NCBI GenBank assembly: GCA_021813905.1
Contig: JAKAJH010000013.1
Location: 1 to 60,926, forward strand
DNA length: 60,926 nt
Direction of reading: 5' to 3'
Origin: Bacteroidota bacterium
Lineage (GTDB): Bacteria > Bacteroidota > Ignavibacteria > UBA10030
A model generated the notes under the pieces. It was not told where the DNA came from. It saw only the letters and a list, made by a program, of their open reading frames with translations, and did no database searches. Positions 43,232 to 53,789 of this stretch are shown here, piece by piece. The position numbers were made by a program, and so were the translations under genes. Within the stretch, counting starts at the first letter, position 1. The number at the start of each line of letters is the position of its first letter.

Positions 43232-46200
43232 ATGTCAGACGCAAGCGCTTCTCCAACTGAACGAAAGAAAGTGACGATCGACGGCAACGAAGCCGCTGCC
43301 TACGTCGCGCACAAGCTGAACGAAGTCATCGCGATCTATCCCATCACTCCTTCGTCCAACATGGGCGAATGGGCGGATGAATGGTCGGCGCAGGGCCGGA
43401 AGAATCTCTGGGGCACGGTCCCGACGGTTGTCGAGATGCAGAGCGAAGGCGGTGCCGCCGGCGCGGTTCACGGCGCACTCCAGGCCGGAGCGCTTTCCTG
43501 CACGTTCACGGCGTCGCAGGGCCTGCTGCTGATGATCCCGAACATGTTCAAGATCGCCGGCGAGTTGACACCGACGGTCTTCCACATCGCGGCACGCACC
43601 GTCGCCACGCACGCCCTCTCGATCTTCGGCGATCACAGCGACGTGATGTCGACCCGTGCCACCGGCTGGGCGATGCTCTCGTCCAACAGCGTGCAGGAGG
43701 TGATGGATATGGCCTGCATCGCACAGGCCGCCACACTCGAAGCCCGCGTGCCGTTCATCCATTTCTTCGACGGATTCCGGACCTCGCACGAGGTCATGAA
43801 GATCGAGCAGCTCAGCGATGGCGATCTTCGCGCCATGATTGACGATGAGCTGGTCCGCAAGCATCGTGAACGCGCACTATCGCCGGAACATCCGGTCATC
43901 CGCGGCACCGCGCAGAATCCCGACGTGTTCTTCCAGGCCCGCGAAGCGGCGAACACGTACTACACGGCGGTGCCGGGCATCGTCGAGAAGGCGATGCAGA
44001 AGTTCGCGAAGCAGGTCGGCCGCGAATACAAGCTCTTCCAGTACATCGGCGCTCCGGACGCCGAGCGCGTCATCGTGATGATGGGCTCGGGCGTGGAAAC
44101 GGCGGAGGAAACGGTCGAAGCACTCATGGCCAACGGCGAGAAGGTGGGACTGCTCAAGGTTCGCCTCTACCGGCCGTTCTCGCTCACCCACTTCCTCACG
44201 GCGCTCCCGACGACGACGAGGTCCATCGCCGTGCTCGATCGGACGAAGGAGTACGGTTCCTCCGGCGAGCCGCTCTACCTCGACGTGGTGAATGCGATCC
44301 TCGAGTCCTTCAACGCCGGCACGCTGCCGTTGAAGTCCATCCCGAAGATCATCGGCGGACGCTACGGTCTCTCGTCGAAGGAGTTCACGCCGGCAATGGT
44401 CAAGGCGGTGTTCGACGAGCAGAAGAAGCCCGCCGCGAAGAATCACTTTACGGTCGGCATCGACGACGACGTGACGCATACCAGTCTCCCGGTGGATGCC
44501 GCGTTCAGCGTCGAGAAGCCGGATGTCGTGCGGGCCATCTTCTACGGCCTCGGTGCCGACGGTACGGTCAGCGCGAACAAGAATTCCATCAAGATCATCG
44601 GCGAGGATACACCCAACTACGCGCAGGGATACTTCGTCTACGATTCGAAGAAATCGGGTTCGACCACGGTCTCCCACCTGCGCTTCGGTCCCCGTCCGAT
44701 CCGCTCCATCTACCTCATCGATCGGGCCAGCTTCGTTGCGTGCCACCAGTGGTTCTTCCTCGAGAAGTTCGATGTGCTGCGCGCGGCTGCGCCGGGTGGT
44801 ACGTTCCTGCTGAACAGCCTGTACGGTCCCGACAAGGTGTGGGATCAGCTGCCGCGGATCATCCAAAAGCAGATCGTGGATAAGAAGCTGAAGCTGTACG
44901 TCATCGATGCCTACGACGTGGCCCGGAAGACCGGCATGGGCGGGCGGATCAACACGATCATGCAAACCTGCTTCTTTGCGATCTCCGGTGTCCTGCCGAA
45001 GGATGAAGCGATCGCGGCGATCAAGAATTCGATCAAAAAGACGTACGGCCGCAAGGGCGAGCATGTTGTCCAGCAGAACTATAAGGCGGTGGATCAGACA
45101 CTGGAGAATTTGTTCGAAGTGAACGTTCCGGCGACGGTCTCGAGCACGATCGAGATGCCTCCGGTCGTTTCGCCGAAGGCGCCGGAGTTCGTCCGGAAGG
45201 TCACGGCCCCGATCATCGGCGGCGACGGGGACGCGCTTCCCGTCAGCGCCATCCCGGCGGACGGCACGTTCCCGACGGGGACGTCGCAGTGGGAAAAGCG
45301 GAACATCGCGATGGAAATTCCGGTGTGGGAATCGGAAATCTGCATCCAGTGCAACAAGTGCGCGCTGGTCTGTCCGCATGCGGCGATCCGCGTGAAGGTG
45401 TACGATCCGCAGGCGCTCAGCGGCGCACCGGCGACGTATAAGTCGATGGACTACAAGGGCATCGAGTACAAAGGAATGAAGTACACCGTGCAGGTCGCGC
45501 CGGAAGATTGCACCGGCTGCGGACTTTGCGTGGAAGTATGCCCGGCCAAGAGCAAGAAGGAGGCGAAGGTCAAGGCGATCAACATGAAGCCCCAGCCGCC
45601 GATCCGGGAGACGGAGCGCGCCAACTTCGAGTTCTTCCTCGGTCTGGCGGATGTCGATCGGCGCACGGTCAAGGTTGACACGGTGAAGGGATCGCAGTTC
45701 CTGCGGCCGCTGTTCGAGTTCTCGGGCGCCTGCTCCGGTTGCGGCGAGACGCCGTACGTGAAGCTCGTCAGCCAGCTCTTCGGCGATCGCGCGCTGGTGG
45801 CCAATGCCACCGGTTGCTCCTCCATCTACGGCGGCAACCTGCCGACGACGCCGTGGGCAACGGATGTGAACGGCCGCGGTCCCGCGTGGTCCAACTCCCT
45901 CTTCGAGGACAACGCCGAGTTCGGCCTCGGCATGCGCGTGACGGCCGACAAGCTGATGGAGATGGCACGGGAACTCGTCGCCAGGATGAAGCCGGAGATC
46001 GGTGCCGAGCTTGCCGACGCGCTTCTCACCGCCTCCCAGGCGGACGAGGCGGGGATCTACGAGCAGCGTACCCGCGTAGCGCAACTGAAGCAGAAGCTTG
46101 CCGCGGTGAAGAGCCCCGATGCGTCGCGCCTGCACAGCATCGCGGACAATCTCGTCAAGCGCAGCGTCTGGATCATGGGCGGCGACGGCTGGGCGTACGA

Positions 46201-46846
46201 TATCGGCTACGGCGGACTGGATCACGTCCTGGCATCCGGCAAGAATGTGAACATTCTGGTGCTGGATACGGAAGTGTACTCCAACACCGGCGGTCAGATG
46301 TCGAAGTCCACCCCGCGCTCAGCGGTGGCGAAGTTCGCTGCGGCCGGCAAGCCGACCGCCAAGAAGGATCTCTCGATGATGGCGATGATGTACAACAACG
46401 TCTACGTCGCCCGCGTGGCGATGGGCTCGAATGATGCACAGACGGTGCGCGCGTTCATCGAAGCGGAAGCGTACGACGGGCCGTCCATCATTATCGCTTA
46501 TTCGCACTGCATCGCGCACGGGATCGATATGGCGCGCGGGATGACGAACCAGAAGCTGGCCGTTGAAACCGGTTACTGGCCGCTGTTCCGATACAACCCG
46601 GCACTCATCGCGGAAGGGAAGAATCCGTTCAAGCTCGATTCGAAGGCGCCGAAGGGTGCTCTGGCGGACTTTGCCTCGCTGGAAACGCGCTTCAACGTCC
46701 TGATGAAGAGCAATCCCGACCGCGCCAAAGAACTGATGAAACTGGCGGAAGCAGACATTCAGACACGTTGGGCCTTGTACGAGCAGTTCGCGCAGGAAGA
46801 GGCCCCGGCGCCTCACGCTCCCGCGACAACCAATGAGCCTCGGTGA
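43232..46846 (+). CDS. nifJ: Pyruvate:ferredoxin (flavodoxin) oxidoreductase, homodimeric
   Basis: The 1204-residue protein has the full PFOR domain order. A pyrimidine-binding domain starts with DGNEAAAYVAHKLNEVIAIYPITPSS, and a transketolase C-like part carries TKEYGSSGEPLYLDV. An EKR-containing linker follows, then a fused 2x[4Fe-4S] ferredoxin domain (CIQCNKCALVCPH and CTGCGLCVEVCPAKS, about 705-770). The TPP domain has SGACSGCGETPYVKL with proximal-cluster Cys and GGDGWAYDIGYGGLDHVL. It oxidises pyruvate and CoA to acetyl-CoA and CO2 with reduction of ferredoxin, or the reverse. A -24/-12 promoter precedes it, and a DHOD-like gene follows within 13 bases. Confidence 0.95.
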   Translation: MSDASASPTERKKVTIDGNEAAAYVAHKLNEVIAIYPITPSSNMGEWADEWSAQGRKNLWGTVPTVVEMQSEGGAAGAVHGALQAGALSCTFTASQGLLLMIPNMFKIAGELTPTVFHIAARTVATHALSIFGDHSDVMSTRATGWAMLSSNSVQEVMDMACIAQAATLEARVPFIHFFDGFRTSHEVMKIEQLSDGDLRAMIDDELVRKHRERALSPEHPVIRGTAQNPDVFFQAREAANTYYTAVPGIVEKAMQKFAKQVGREYKLFQYIGAPDAERVIVMMGSGVETAEETVEALMANGEKVGLLKVRLYRPFSLTHFLTALPTTTRSIAVLDRTKEYGSSGEPLYLDVVNAILESFNAGTLPLKSIPKIIGGRYGLSSKEFTPAMVKAVFDEQKKPAAKNHFTVGIDDDVTHTSLPVDAAFSVEKPDVVRAIFYGLGADGTVSANKNSIKIIGEDTPNYAQGYFVYDSKKSGSTTVSHLRFGPRPIRSIYLIDRASFVACHQWFFLEKFDVLRAAAPGGTFLLNSLYGPDKVWDQLPRIIQKQIVDKKLKLYVIDAYDVARKTGMGGRINTIMQTCFFAISGVLPKDEAIAAIKNSIKKTYGRKGEHVVQQNYKAVDQTLENLFEVNVPATVSSTIEMPPVVSPKAPEFVRKVTAPIIGGDGDALPVSAIPADGTFPTGTSQWEKRNIAMEIPVWESEICIQCNKCALVCPHAAIRVKVYDPQALSGAPATYKSMDYKGIEYKGMKYTVQVAPEDCTGCGLCVEVCPAKSKKEAKVKAINMKPQPPIRETERANFEFFLGLADVDRRTVKVDTVKGSQFLRPLFEFSGACSGCGETPYVKLVSQLFGDRALVANATGCSSIYGGNLPTTPWATDVNGRGPAWSNSLFEDNAEFGLGMRVTADKLMEMARELVARMKPEIGAELADALLTASQADEAGIYEQRTRVAQLKQKLAAVKSPDASRLHSIADNLVKRSVWIMGGDGWAYDIGYGGLDHVLASGKNVNILVLDTEVYSNTGGQMSKSTPRSAVAKFAAAGKPTAKKDLSMMAMMYNNVYVARVAMGSNDAQTVRAFIEAEAYDGPSIIIAYSHCIAHGIDMARGMTNQKLAVETGYWPLFRYNPALIAEGKNPFKLDSKAPKGALADFASLETRFNVLMKSNPDRAKELMKLAEADIQTRWALYEQFAQEEAPAPHAPATTNEPR

Positions 46847-46858
46847 AAGGATCGAGTG

Positions 46859-47857
46859 ATGGATCTCTCCACGACGTATCTTGGACTGAAACTGAAGAAT
46901 CCCCTCGTGGCATCGGCGAGCCCGCTCTCCCGGTCGCTGGATTCCATGCGCCACCTGGAAGATGCGGGTGTCTCGGCGATCGTGATGTATTCGATCTTCG
47001 AAGAACAGTTGACGCACGAAGCGGAGGCGCTTGAGCATTACAAATCCTATGGAACGGATAGCTTCGCGGAAGCGTTATCTTATTTTCCGGATACCGGCGA
47101 GTACAACCTCGGGCCTGAGGAGCACCTGAAGCTTCTCTCGAAAGCGTCAAAGGAACTCGGTATCCCGGTCATCGGCAGTCTGAACGGTATCACGGACGGC
47201 GGATGGATCGACTACGCGAAGCAGATGGAAGAGGCGGGTGCCGCGGCGCTCGAGCTCAATGTCTATTATATCGCGACCGATCCGTCGATGGACAGTCAGG
47301 CCGTCGAGCAGCGGTACACGGAAATCCTGCGGCACGTGAAGCGGGCGGTGCGCATCCCGGTCGCGGTGAAGCTCAGCCCGTTCTTCAGCTCGCTGGCGCA
47401 TACTGCGCAGCGGCTGGCGGCGGACGGGGCGGACGGACTGGTGCTCTTCAACCGGTTCTATCAGCCGGACATCGACCTGGATGAGCTCGATGTGAAGCCC
47501 GGCGTCGGACTGAGCGATTCATACGACAATCGTCTTCCCATGCGGTGGATCGGTATTCTCCACGGCAGGGTGAAGGCAAGTCTGGCGGCGACCAGCGGCA
47601 TCCACACGCACGAGGATATGCTGAAGCTTCTCATGGTCGGTGCGGATGTGACGATGATGTGTTCGGCGCTTCTGATGCATGGTCCGCAGCACGCAGCCAA
47701 GGTGTTGCACGACCTGGAGAAATGGATGCAGGAGCATGAATACGTGTCGGTGGAGCAGATGAAGGGCAGTTTGAGTCATAAATCGGTGGCGGACCCTTCG
47801 GCGTATGAACGGGCCAATTACATGAAAGCGCTCAACCGGTTCAAGCTGCTCGTGTAG
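46859..47857 (+). CDS. Dihydroorotate dehydrogenase-like flavoprotein
   Basis: The 332-residue TIM-barrel protein starts MDLSTTYLGLKLKNPLVASASPLS as in class 1 dihydroorotate dehydrogenases, with GSLNG, AAALELNVYY, PVAVKLSPFF and the phosphate-binding end of the barrel GADVTMMCSALL. Several residues of the orotate site differ from true PyrD; the DHOD NxSCPN motif is replaced by NVYYIAT, so pyrimidine synthesis is doubtful. DHOD-like genes beside nifJ are, to my knowledge, common in FCB bacteria, suggesting a link to PFOR electrons. ATG 46859, with GAAAGGA upstream, is preferred to GTG 46856. Confidence 0.82.
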   Translation: MDLSTTYLGLKLKNPLVASASPLSRSLDSMRHLEDAGVSAIVMYSIFEEQLTHEAEALEHYKSYGTDSFAEALSYFPDTGEYNLGPEEHLKLLSKASKELGIPVIGSLNGITDGGWIDYAKQMEEAGAAALELNVYYIATDPSMDSQAVEQRYTEILRHVKRAVRIPVAVKLSPFFSSLAHTAQRLAADGADGLVLFNRFYQPDIDLDELDVKPGVGLSDSYDNRLPMRWIGILHGRVKASLAATSGIHTHEDMLKLLMVGADVTMMCSALLMHGPQHAAKVLHDLEKWMQEHEYVSVEQMKGSLSHKSVADPSAYERANYMKALNRFKLLV

Positions 47858-47889
47858 CACGTGCGGATGGGTTCGTGGTGGAGGGGATC

Positions 47890-48279
47890 GTGAAGAAACG
47901 AACATCGGGAACCAAGCGAAACACAAAGCGCCTCCTCAGCGCGCTGAACGCGTCGCTGAGCAAGATTGGCACCTCACCGCACGCTCGATCCATGAGCGAC
48001 GCCGAGACCTATGTCTGCTCGGTCTGCAACATGACCGTGCAGGCGTGCAGGATCCACGCGGGCACGGTTTGCCGCGAGATGATCCGGGAAGGGACGGATT
48101 CCTGGTTCCTGGAGGATGCGTTGCTTCATCCCGAGGAGCAGCGGCAGGGGCGGTGTGTGCTGTGCGGTGAGCAGATCGCGACCGGAACCCTGAAGAAGAA
48201 TCCGGTGGCGGAGCTGTGCGGGCGGTGTGCGAAAAGGGGACACCACCTGCGGCCGTCGGTGGGCGTCACCAGGGCGTGA
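47890..48279 (+). CDS. Small zinc-finger protein with TraR/DksA-type C-terminus
   Basis: The 129-residue protein has a basic N-terminal part (VKKRTSGTKRNTKRLLSALN), a central Cys/His cluster (CSVCNMTVQACRIHAGTVC) and a C-terminal C4 finger CVLCGEQIATG...LCGRCAKRG spaced as in DksA/TraR. The start is probably GTG 47890, which has GAGGGG upstream; GTG 47878 or 47875 are possible. DksA-like proteins act on RNA polymerase, but the coiled-coil of DksA is missing, so function is open. It follows the PFOR/DHOD pair on the same strand. Confidence 0.6.
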   Translation: MKKRTSGTKRNTKRLLSALNASLSKIGTSPHARSMSDAETYVCSVCNMTVQACRIHAGTVCREMIREGTDSWFLEDALLHPEEQRQGRCVLCGEQIATGTLKKNPVAELCGRCAKRGHHLRPSVGVTRA

Positions 48280-48322
48280 GTGAGCAGGGCGGGTTCCATC
48301 TTTCAGACTCTTCAGGTGTGTG

Positions 48323-49705
48323 ATGTTTCAGACTGATTCGTTGATTTCGATTCTCCGCCGGTTCGATAAACCGGGTCCCCGATATACCAGTTATCCCACC
48401 GCGCCGGTGTTCTCGACGGCGTACGGGCCCGCGGAATACGAAGCCGATATCCGCAGCACGAACGTTGACGCCTCCGCCCCGCTGTCGCTCTATCTGCACA
48501 TTCCGTTCTGTGACACACTCTGCTACTTCTGCGGCTGCACCACGGTGATCACGCGGAACCGGGATCACATTTCCCGGTATCTGGAGACGCTGAAGAAAGA
48601 AATCGCGCAGACGGCGGCCCTGATCGATCGGCGGCGCCCCGTCGTTCAGATGGCCTGGGGCGGCGGGACCCCTTCGAGCCTGACGCCGGCGGAGATCCGT
48701 GATCTGGCGTCGTTCATCCGGGAGCGATTCCAGTTCGCGCCGGATGCGGAGTTCAGCGTTGAACTTGACCCGCGCGAGCTGACCGAGGAGCACATGCGGG
48801 CGTTCGTGGAATCCGGCGCCAACCGCTTCAGCCTCGGCGTGCAGGATTTCGACGACCGCGTGCAGGCGGCGGTGCACCGTATACAGCCGGAAGATCTCAC
48901 GACGAATGTCTTCACCTGGAGCCGTGCGCTGGGTGTGTCCAGCATGAACGTCGATCTGATCTACGGCCTGCCGTTGCAGTCCGTCGAAAGTTTTCAGCGC
49001 ACGCTCGACAGGGTCGTTGCCCTGTCGCCGGATCGGGTCGCGGTGTTCAACTTTGCGTACGTGCCGTGGATGAAGCCGCATCAGAAACTTATCCACCAGG
49101 AGGACCTGCCGTCACCGGAGACGAAGCTTGAGCTGCTGATGGCAACCATCACTACCCTGCACGCTGCCGGGTATGAATACATCGGCATGGACCACTTCGC
49201 GAAGCCGCATGACGAGCTGGCCCGGGCGCAGAAGGCGAAGGCGCTCCACCGGAATTTTCAGGGATACTCGACACGTGCCGGCGCGGATCTTTACGGATTC
49301 GGCATGTCCGCTATTTCGCATATCGACGGCATCTATGCGCAGAACGTAAAGACGCTGGACGAGTATCACGCTGCCGTCAGCGCGGGTCGGCTGCCGACCG
49401 TGTTGGGATACCGCATGACCGAAGATGACCGGATCCGCAAGTACGTCATCATGCGGCTGATGTGCGATCTGGAACTTGACACGCACGCTGTGGAACAACG
49501 CTTCGGCATCCGGTTCGACGAGTACTTTGCGGATTCGTTGTCGCAATTGTCGGAATTCACCGCCATGGGCCTCGTCCGCGTGACTTCGGGAAAGATCACC
49601 GTCGAAGCGGATGGCCGGTTCGTGTTGCGGAACATCGCGATGTGTTTTGACGCGTTCCTGAAGAAGCTCTCGGGCCCGAAGCCGGTGTTCTCCCGGACCG
49701 TCTGA
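48323..49705 (+). CDS. hemN: Oxygen-independent coproporphyrinogen III dehydrogenase HemN
   Basis: The 460-residue radical SAM protein has [12 protein letters not shown] near 20, the cluster motif [10 protein letters not shown] near 63 with the fourth Cys typical of true HemN rather than Hem[10 protein letters not shown] near 112 and [15 protein letters not shown] near 172. [12 protein letters not shown] and the C-terminal HemN domain follow. It converts coproporphyrinogen III to protoporphyrinogen IX without oxygen, supporting the haem demand of the cytochrome at 58725. ATG 48323 is used; GTG 48320 is adjacent. Confidence 0.92.
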   Translation: MFQTDSLISILRRFDKPGPRYTSYPTAPVFSTAYGPAEYEADIRSTNVDASAPLSLYLHIPFCDTLCYFCGCTTVITRNRDHISRYLETLKKEIAQTAALIDRRRPVVQMAWGGGTPSSLTPAEIRDLASFIRERFQFAPDAEFSVELDPRELTEEHMRAFVESGANRFSLGVQDFDDRVQAAVHRIQPEDLTTNVFTWSRALGVSSMNVDLIYGLPLQSVESFQRTLDRVVALSPDRVAVFNFAYVPWMKPHQKLIHQEDLPSPETKLELLMATITTLHAAGYEYIGMDHFAKPHDELARAQKAKALHRNFQGYSTRAGADLYGFGMSAISHIDGIYAQNVKTLDEYHAAVSAGRLPTVLGYRMTEDDRIRKYVIMRLMCDLELDTHAVEQRFGIRFDEYFADSLSQLSEFTAMGLVRVTSGKITVEADGRFVLRNIAMCFDAFLKKLSGPKPVFSRTV

Positions 49706-49711
49706 TCATTA

Positions 49712-49726
49712 CCCGCCGGTGGCGGG
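49712..49726 (+). terminator. Short GC hairpin after hemN
   Basis: CCCGCC (49712-49717) and GGCGGG (49721-49726) form a six-pair stem with a three-base loop, 7 bases after the hemN stop. There is no T tract, so termination is uncertain. Confidence 0.3.
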
Positions 49727-49820
49727 CGTGACCGTTGTTGCTTTCCCCTGCAAATCTCAGTACTATTTCACGGTCTCTCTCCACGCCTCTGACCTGCACT
49801 TCTCTCTAGGGAGGTATCCC

Positions 49821-52139
49821 ATGATTCGCAAACAAGAAGCCCTCGACTACCATTCGGTGGGACGTCGGGGCAAGGTCGAAGTTGTACCTTCAAAACCCTG
49901 TCAGACGCAGCGCGACCTTGCGTTGGCCTACACGCCGGGTGTCGCGGAACCCTGTCGTGAGATCGAAGCCAATCCGGAAGAAGCCTACCGATATACATCC
50001 AAAGGAAATCTCGTGGCCGTGGTGTCGAACGGAACCGCCGTACTCGGTCTGGGCGACATCGGCGCCCTCGCCGGCAAGCCGGTCATGGAGGGAAAAGGTG
50101 TACTCTTCAAGCGGTTTGCGGATATCGACGTGTTCGACATCGAACTGAACACGCACGATCCGGACGATGTTATCAAGGCCGTTCGGCTCCTTGAACCGAC
50201 CTTCGGAGGCATCAACCTCGAGGACATCAAGGCTCCGGAGTGCTTCTATATTGAAGAAGAGCTCAAGAAGGTCATGAACATCCCGGTTTTCCACGATGAT
50301 CAGCACGGGACGGCGATCATCAGCGGCGCGGCGCTCGTGAACGCGCTCGAGGTCGTCGGAAAGAAGGTCGAGGATGTTCGCGTCGTGTTCAGCGGCGCGG
50401 GTGCCGCCGGGATCGCCTGCGCCCATCTGTACGAGCGGCTTGGCGTCCGACGCGAGCATATGATGCTGGTCGACACGAAGGGCGTTGTGTACAAGGGTCG
50501 CAAGGAGGGCATGAACCCGTACAAAGAATACTTTGCGGCGGACACGAACGCACGCTCTCTGGCGGAGGCTATGAAGGGTGCGGACGCGTTCTGCGGCGTC
50601 TCGGCGAAGGGAATTCTGACGAAGGAGATGGTGCGGTCGATGGCGGATAATCCGGTCGTCTTTGCAATGGCGAATCCCGATCCGGAAATCACGTACGAGG
50701 ACGCTGTCAGCGCCCGCAGTGACGTCATCATCGCCACGGGTCGGTCGGACTATCCGAACCAGGTCAACAATGTTCTCGGATTCCCGTTCATCTTCCGCGG
50801 TGCCCTGGATGTACGCGCAACGGTGATCAATGACGAGATGAAGATCGCGGCGTCGAAAGCGCTCGCAATGCTCGCAAAGGAAGACGTTCCGGATTCCGTG
50901 CTCAAGGCGTACGGTCAGAAGCGGATGGAGTTTGGCCGCCAGTACATCATCCCGAAGCCGTTCGATCCGCGGGTGCTCTTCTGGGAAGCGACCGCCGTCG
51001 CGCGTGCGGCCATGGAGACCGGCGTTGCGCGAACGCCTATCAAGGACTTCGAAGCGTACCGCGACCAGCTCGAATCCCGTCTCGGAAAATCCCGCGAGGT
51101 GATGCGCGTCTTCGTGAGCAAGGCGAAGAACGTGCCGAAGCGCATTGTGTTCCCGGAAGGGGAAGAAGACAAGATCCTTCGCGCGGCGCAGATCCTGCTC
51201 GATGAACGCATCGCCAAGCCGATTCTGCTGGGAAGCAAGGCGGTGATCGAGCACCGGATCTCGGATCTCGGTCTCGAGTTGGACGGCGCCACCATCATCG
51301 ATCCGATGGAATCCATGCGGTTCGATGAGTACACGACTGCGCTGTACAACATGCGCAAGCGCAAGGGCGTCACGCTGCAATCGGCCAAGCAGATGATGAA
51401 GAACCGGAACGTGTTTGGCATGATGATGGCGGAGATGGAGGATGCGGACGGCCTGATCTCCGGCCTCACGCAGTCCTATCCCGAGACCATTCGCCCGGCG
51501 TTGCAGATCATCGGCACCCGGGAAGGAGTCCAGCGCGTGAGCGGCATGTACATGCTGGTCTTCAAGAACCAGACGCTCTTCGTGGCGGACGCCACCGTCA
51601 ATATCGATCCCGACGCCGAAGCGCTCGCGGAGATCGCGCTCCTCACGGCGGAAAAAGTGCGATATCTGAACATCGAGCCGAAAGTGGCAATGCTGTCGTT
51701 CAGCAACTTCGGCAGCACGCCGCATCCGCTGACGGAGAAGGTCCGGCGCGCGGTGGAGATCGTCAAGTCCAAGGCGCCGAATCTGGTGATCGACGGCGAG
51801 ATGATGGCGGACACCGCGACGAGCAACGACATCGTTTCGGAGTTCTACCCCTTCAGCACGATCAAGGGCGATGCGAACGTGCTCATTTGCCCCGACCTGA
51901 CATCGGCGAACATCGCGTACAAGCTGCTGGCGAAGGTCGGCGGTGCGACCGCGATCGGACCGATTCTGCTCGGCATCAAGAAGCCGGTGTATCTGCTTGC
52001 GCCCGGCGTCGATGTCAGCGAGATCGTCAACATCACCGCGATGTCGGTCGTGGAAGCGCAGCGCCTCAGTGAAGGAAAGCCGGGCCGGCCGGAAGACGTG
52101 CTGGAAAATTCCCGCAGCTCGCTTCAGCCTGCCAAGTAA
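49821..52139 (+). CDS. maeB: NADP-dependent malic enzyme fused to phosphotransacetylase-like domain
   Basis: The 772-residue protein has an N-terminal malic enzyme (about 1-430) with [14 protein letters not shown], the catalytic Lys and metal Asp region [11 protein letters not shown], the nucleotide loop [11 protein letters not shown] and the late motif [10 protein letters not shown]. The C-terminal half (about 445-772) is homologous to phosphotransacetylase ([45 protein letters not shown]). In known MaeB enzymes the second domain is regulatory rather than catalytic. It makes pyruvate and NADPH from malate, feeding PFOR. AGGGAGG precedes ATG 49821. A long hairpin follows. Confidence 0.93.
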   Translation: MIRKQEALDYHSVGRRGKVEVVPSKPCQTQRDLALAYTPGVAEPCREIEANPEEAYRYTSKGNLVAVVSNGTAVLGLGDIGALAGKPVMEGKGVLFKRFADIDVFDIELNTHDPDDVIKAVRLLEPTFGGINLEDIKAPECFYIEEELKKVMNIPVFHDDQHGTAIISGAALVNALEVVGKKVEDVRVVFSGAGAAGIACAHLYERLGVRREHMMLVDTKGVVYKGRKEGMNPYKEYFAADTNARSLAEAMKGADAFCGVSAKGILTKEMVRSMADNPVVFAMANPDPEITYEDAVSARSDVIIATGRSDYPNQVNNVLGFPFIFRGALDVRATVINDEMKIAASKALAMLAKEDVPDSVLKAYGQKRMEFGRQYIIPKPFDPRVLFWEATAVARAAMETGVARTPIKDFEAYRDQLESRLGKSREVMRVFVSKAKNVPKRIVFPEGEEDKILRAAQILLDERIAKPILLGSKAVIEHRISDLGLELDGATIIDPMESMRFDEYTTALYNMRKRKGVTLQSAKQMMKNRNVFGMMMAEMEDADGLISGLTQSYPETIRPALQIIGTREGVQRVSGMYMLVFKNQTLFVADATVNIDPDAEALAEIALLTAEKVRYLNIEPKVAMLSFSNFGSTPHPLTEKVRRAVEIVKSKAPNLVIDGEMMADTATSNDIVSEFYPFSTIKGDANVLICPDLTSANIAYKLLAKVGGATAIGPILLGIKKPVYLLAPGVDVSEIVNITAMSVVEAQRLSEGKPGRPEDVLENSRSSLQPAK

Positions 52140-52159
52140 TCGCATCACCTGCCGATTGC

Positions 52160-52198
52160 CTGAAGCCTCCGGGGAAGGTCCCTCGGAGGCTTCAGCGT
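52160..52198 (+). terminator. Terminator after maeB
   Basis: CTGAAGCCTCCG (52160-52171) pairs perfectly with CGGAGGCTTCAG (52184-52195), a twelve-pair stem, followed by CGTTT. It lies about 20 bases past the maeB stop. Confidence 0.65.
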
Positions 52199-52352
52199 TT
52201 CCCGGATCGGCGTCCGCACGAACCGGTTGCTGAGGCTGTCGACGGCTTATCGGAATCAAGAATGCCCTCCGGCAACCTTCTCAAAACTGCCAACCTTCAT
52301 GATCTATTCCGATGATTCCTGCCCCATTTCCGCAGATGCGTACAGGTCCTTG

Positions 52353-52368
52353 TGGCACACAACTTGAC
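52353..52368 (+). promoter_or_regulatory. Sigma-54-like element before the 2-oxoacid oxidoreductase operon
   Basis: TGGCACACAACTTGAC has a perfect -24 box TGGCAC and the correct spacing, but the -12 dinucleotide is GA (52366-52367) instead of GC. It lies 46 bases before the ferredoxin gene at 52413. The missing GC makes activity uncertain. Confidence 0.35.
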
Positions 52369-52412
52369 GAAGGGAGCGCATCTGAGAACGAGCGTTGGAC
52401 GAAGAGGAGCCT

Positions 52413-52655
52413 ATGATCAGAGGAACAATAGTCGTCGACACGCAGATCTGCAAAGGATGTGAACTCTGCATCACCGCCTGCCCCCAGGATTGCCTGGAGC
52501 TTTCGCCCGGCCTGAACCAAAAGGGATACCGCTACGCGCAACTGAAGAACGACACGTGCACCGGATGTGTCAACTGTGCGATCGTGTGTCCTGACTGCGC
52601 GATCACAGTGTATCGTCAGGCGAAGAAGCCGCGCAGCGTCGCGGTCACGGCGTAA
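52413..52655 (+). CDS. korD: 2x[4Fe-4S] ferredoxin subunit of 2-oxoacid oxidoreductase (delta-like)
   Basis: The 80-residue protein has two [4Fe-4S] motifs, CKGCELCITACPQDC and CTGCVNCAIVCPDCAI, and little else. It opens an operon with alpha, beta and gamma subunits of a 2-oxoacid:ferredoxin oxidoreductase, so it is the electron-transfer (delta) subunit. ATG 52413 with GAGGAG upstream is chosen over an earlier in-frame codon. Confidence 0.9.
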   Translation: MIRGTIVVDTQICKGCELCITACPQDCLELSPGLNQKGYRYAQLKNDTCTGCVNCAIVCPDCAITVYRQAKKPRSVAVTA

Positions 52656-52681
52656 TACGAGGACAGAGACAGGAACTTTCC

Positions 52682-53776
52682 ATGGCACAGTCGAACGGAA
52701 CAGACGTACGATTAATGAAGGGGAATGAAGCCCTCGCCGAAGCGGCGTTGCGCGCCGGTATGCAGGCGTACTTCGGCTATCCGATCACACCGCAATCCGA
52801 AGTGATGGAGTACCTGACCATGCATGCGCCGGAACATCCGGGCGTGGTCATTCTCCAGGCAGAGAGCGAACTCGCGGCGATCAACATGGTGTACGGTGCC
52901 GCCGGCGCCGGCGCGCGCGTGATGATCTCCTCCTCAAGTCCCGGCATCAGTCTGATGCAGGAGGGGCTTTCTTACATGACCTCCGCCCAGCTGCCGGCGC
53001 TCGTGGTGAACGTCCAGCGCGGCGGCCCGGGTTTGGGGACGATTCAACCGTCGCAGGGAGATTATTTCCAGGCGGTCAAAGGCGGCGGTCATGGTGATTA
53101 CCGTCTGATCGTTCTTGCTCCCGCTTCGGTCCAGGAAATGGTGGATTTTGTGTTTGATGCCTTCCGGCTCACGGAGAAGTACCGGAATCCTGCCATGATC
53201 CTCGCGGACGGTGCGCTCGGACAGATGATGGAGAAGGTCGCCCTGCCGCCGGTCGGATCACTGCCCCGCAGCGCCGCCCCGTGGGCGACGGTGGGCAAGC
53301 CGGCGACGCGCGAACGGAATATTGTGACCTCGCTGTTCATCCAGCCGGAACGGATGGAACAGATCAACCTTCAGTTGCAGGCGAAGTACCGCACGCTTGA
53401 GAAGGAGGAAGTGCGGTGCGAGCAGCTGCAGATGGAGGACGCCGACTTCGCGCTCGTGGCCTTCGGCCTGACGTCGCGCATTTGCCAGAAAGCGATGGAG
53501 CTGGCGCGGCAGAAGGGAATTCGCGTGGGTCTCATCCGGCCGATCACGCTGTATCCGTTCCCCTCGGCGGTGATCCGAAAGGCCGCAGGACAGGTGGAAG
53601 CGTTCGTGACCGTTGAAATGAATGCGGGCCAGATGGTGGAAGATGTGCGACTGGCCGTTGACGGAACGCGACCGGTGCACTTCACGGGGCGCATGGGAGG
53701 AATGATCCCGACGCCCGAGGAGATCCTCGCAAAGATCGAAGCCGTGGTCGCCGAACCGTCACTCCAGCACGCGTGA
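52682..53776 (+). CDS. korA: 2-oxoacid:ferredoxin oxidoreductase alpha subunit (KorA/VorB type)
   Basis: The 364-residue protein has the pyrimidine-binding domain (KGNEALAEAALRAGMQAYFGYPITPQSEVMEYL), then SSSSPGISLMQEGLSYM, RGGPGLGTIQPSQGDY and a transketolase C-terminal-like domain (GIRVGLIRPITLYPFP). This subunit is separate from gamma, as in 2-oxoglutarate or 2-oxoisovalerate enzymes rather than homodimeric PFOR. Substrate choice between 2-oxoglutarate and branched-chain 2-oxoacids cannot be settled by eye. It lies 26 bases after the ferredoxin gene. Confidence 0.9.
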   Translation: MAQSNGTDVRLMKGNEALAEAALRAGMQAYFGYPITPQSEVMEYLTMHAPEHPGVVILQAESELAAINMVYGAAGAGARVMISSSSPGISLMQEGLSYMTSAQLPALVVNVQRGGPGLGTIQPSQGDYFQAVKGGGHGDYRLIVLAPASVQEMVDFVFDAFRLTEKYRNPAMILADGALGQMMEKVALPPVGSLPRSAAPWATVGKPATRERNIVTSLFIQPERMEQINLQLQAKYRTLEKEEVRCEQLQMEDADFALVAFGLTSRICQKAMELARQKGIRVGLIRPITLYPFPSAVIRKAAGQVEAFVTVEMNAGQMVEDVRLAVDGTRPVHFTGRMGGMIPTPEEILAKIEAVVAEPSLQHA

Positions 53777-53789
53777 GGAGAAGAGAGGC

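Noticed and set aside
43877-46225. Very long open frame antisense to the PFOR gene
   Set aside because: It mirrors the codon pattern of a GC-rich gene, gives an Arg/His/Asp-rich low-sense translation and lies wholly inside a certain gene.
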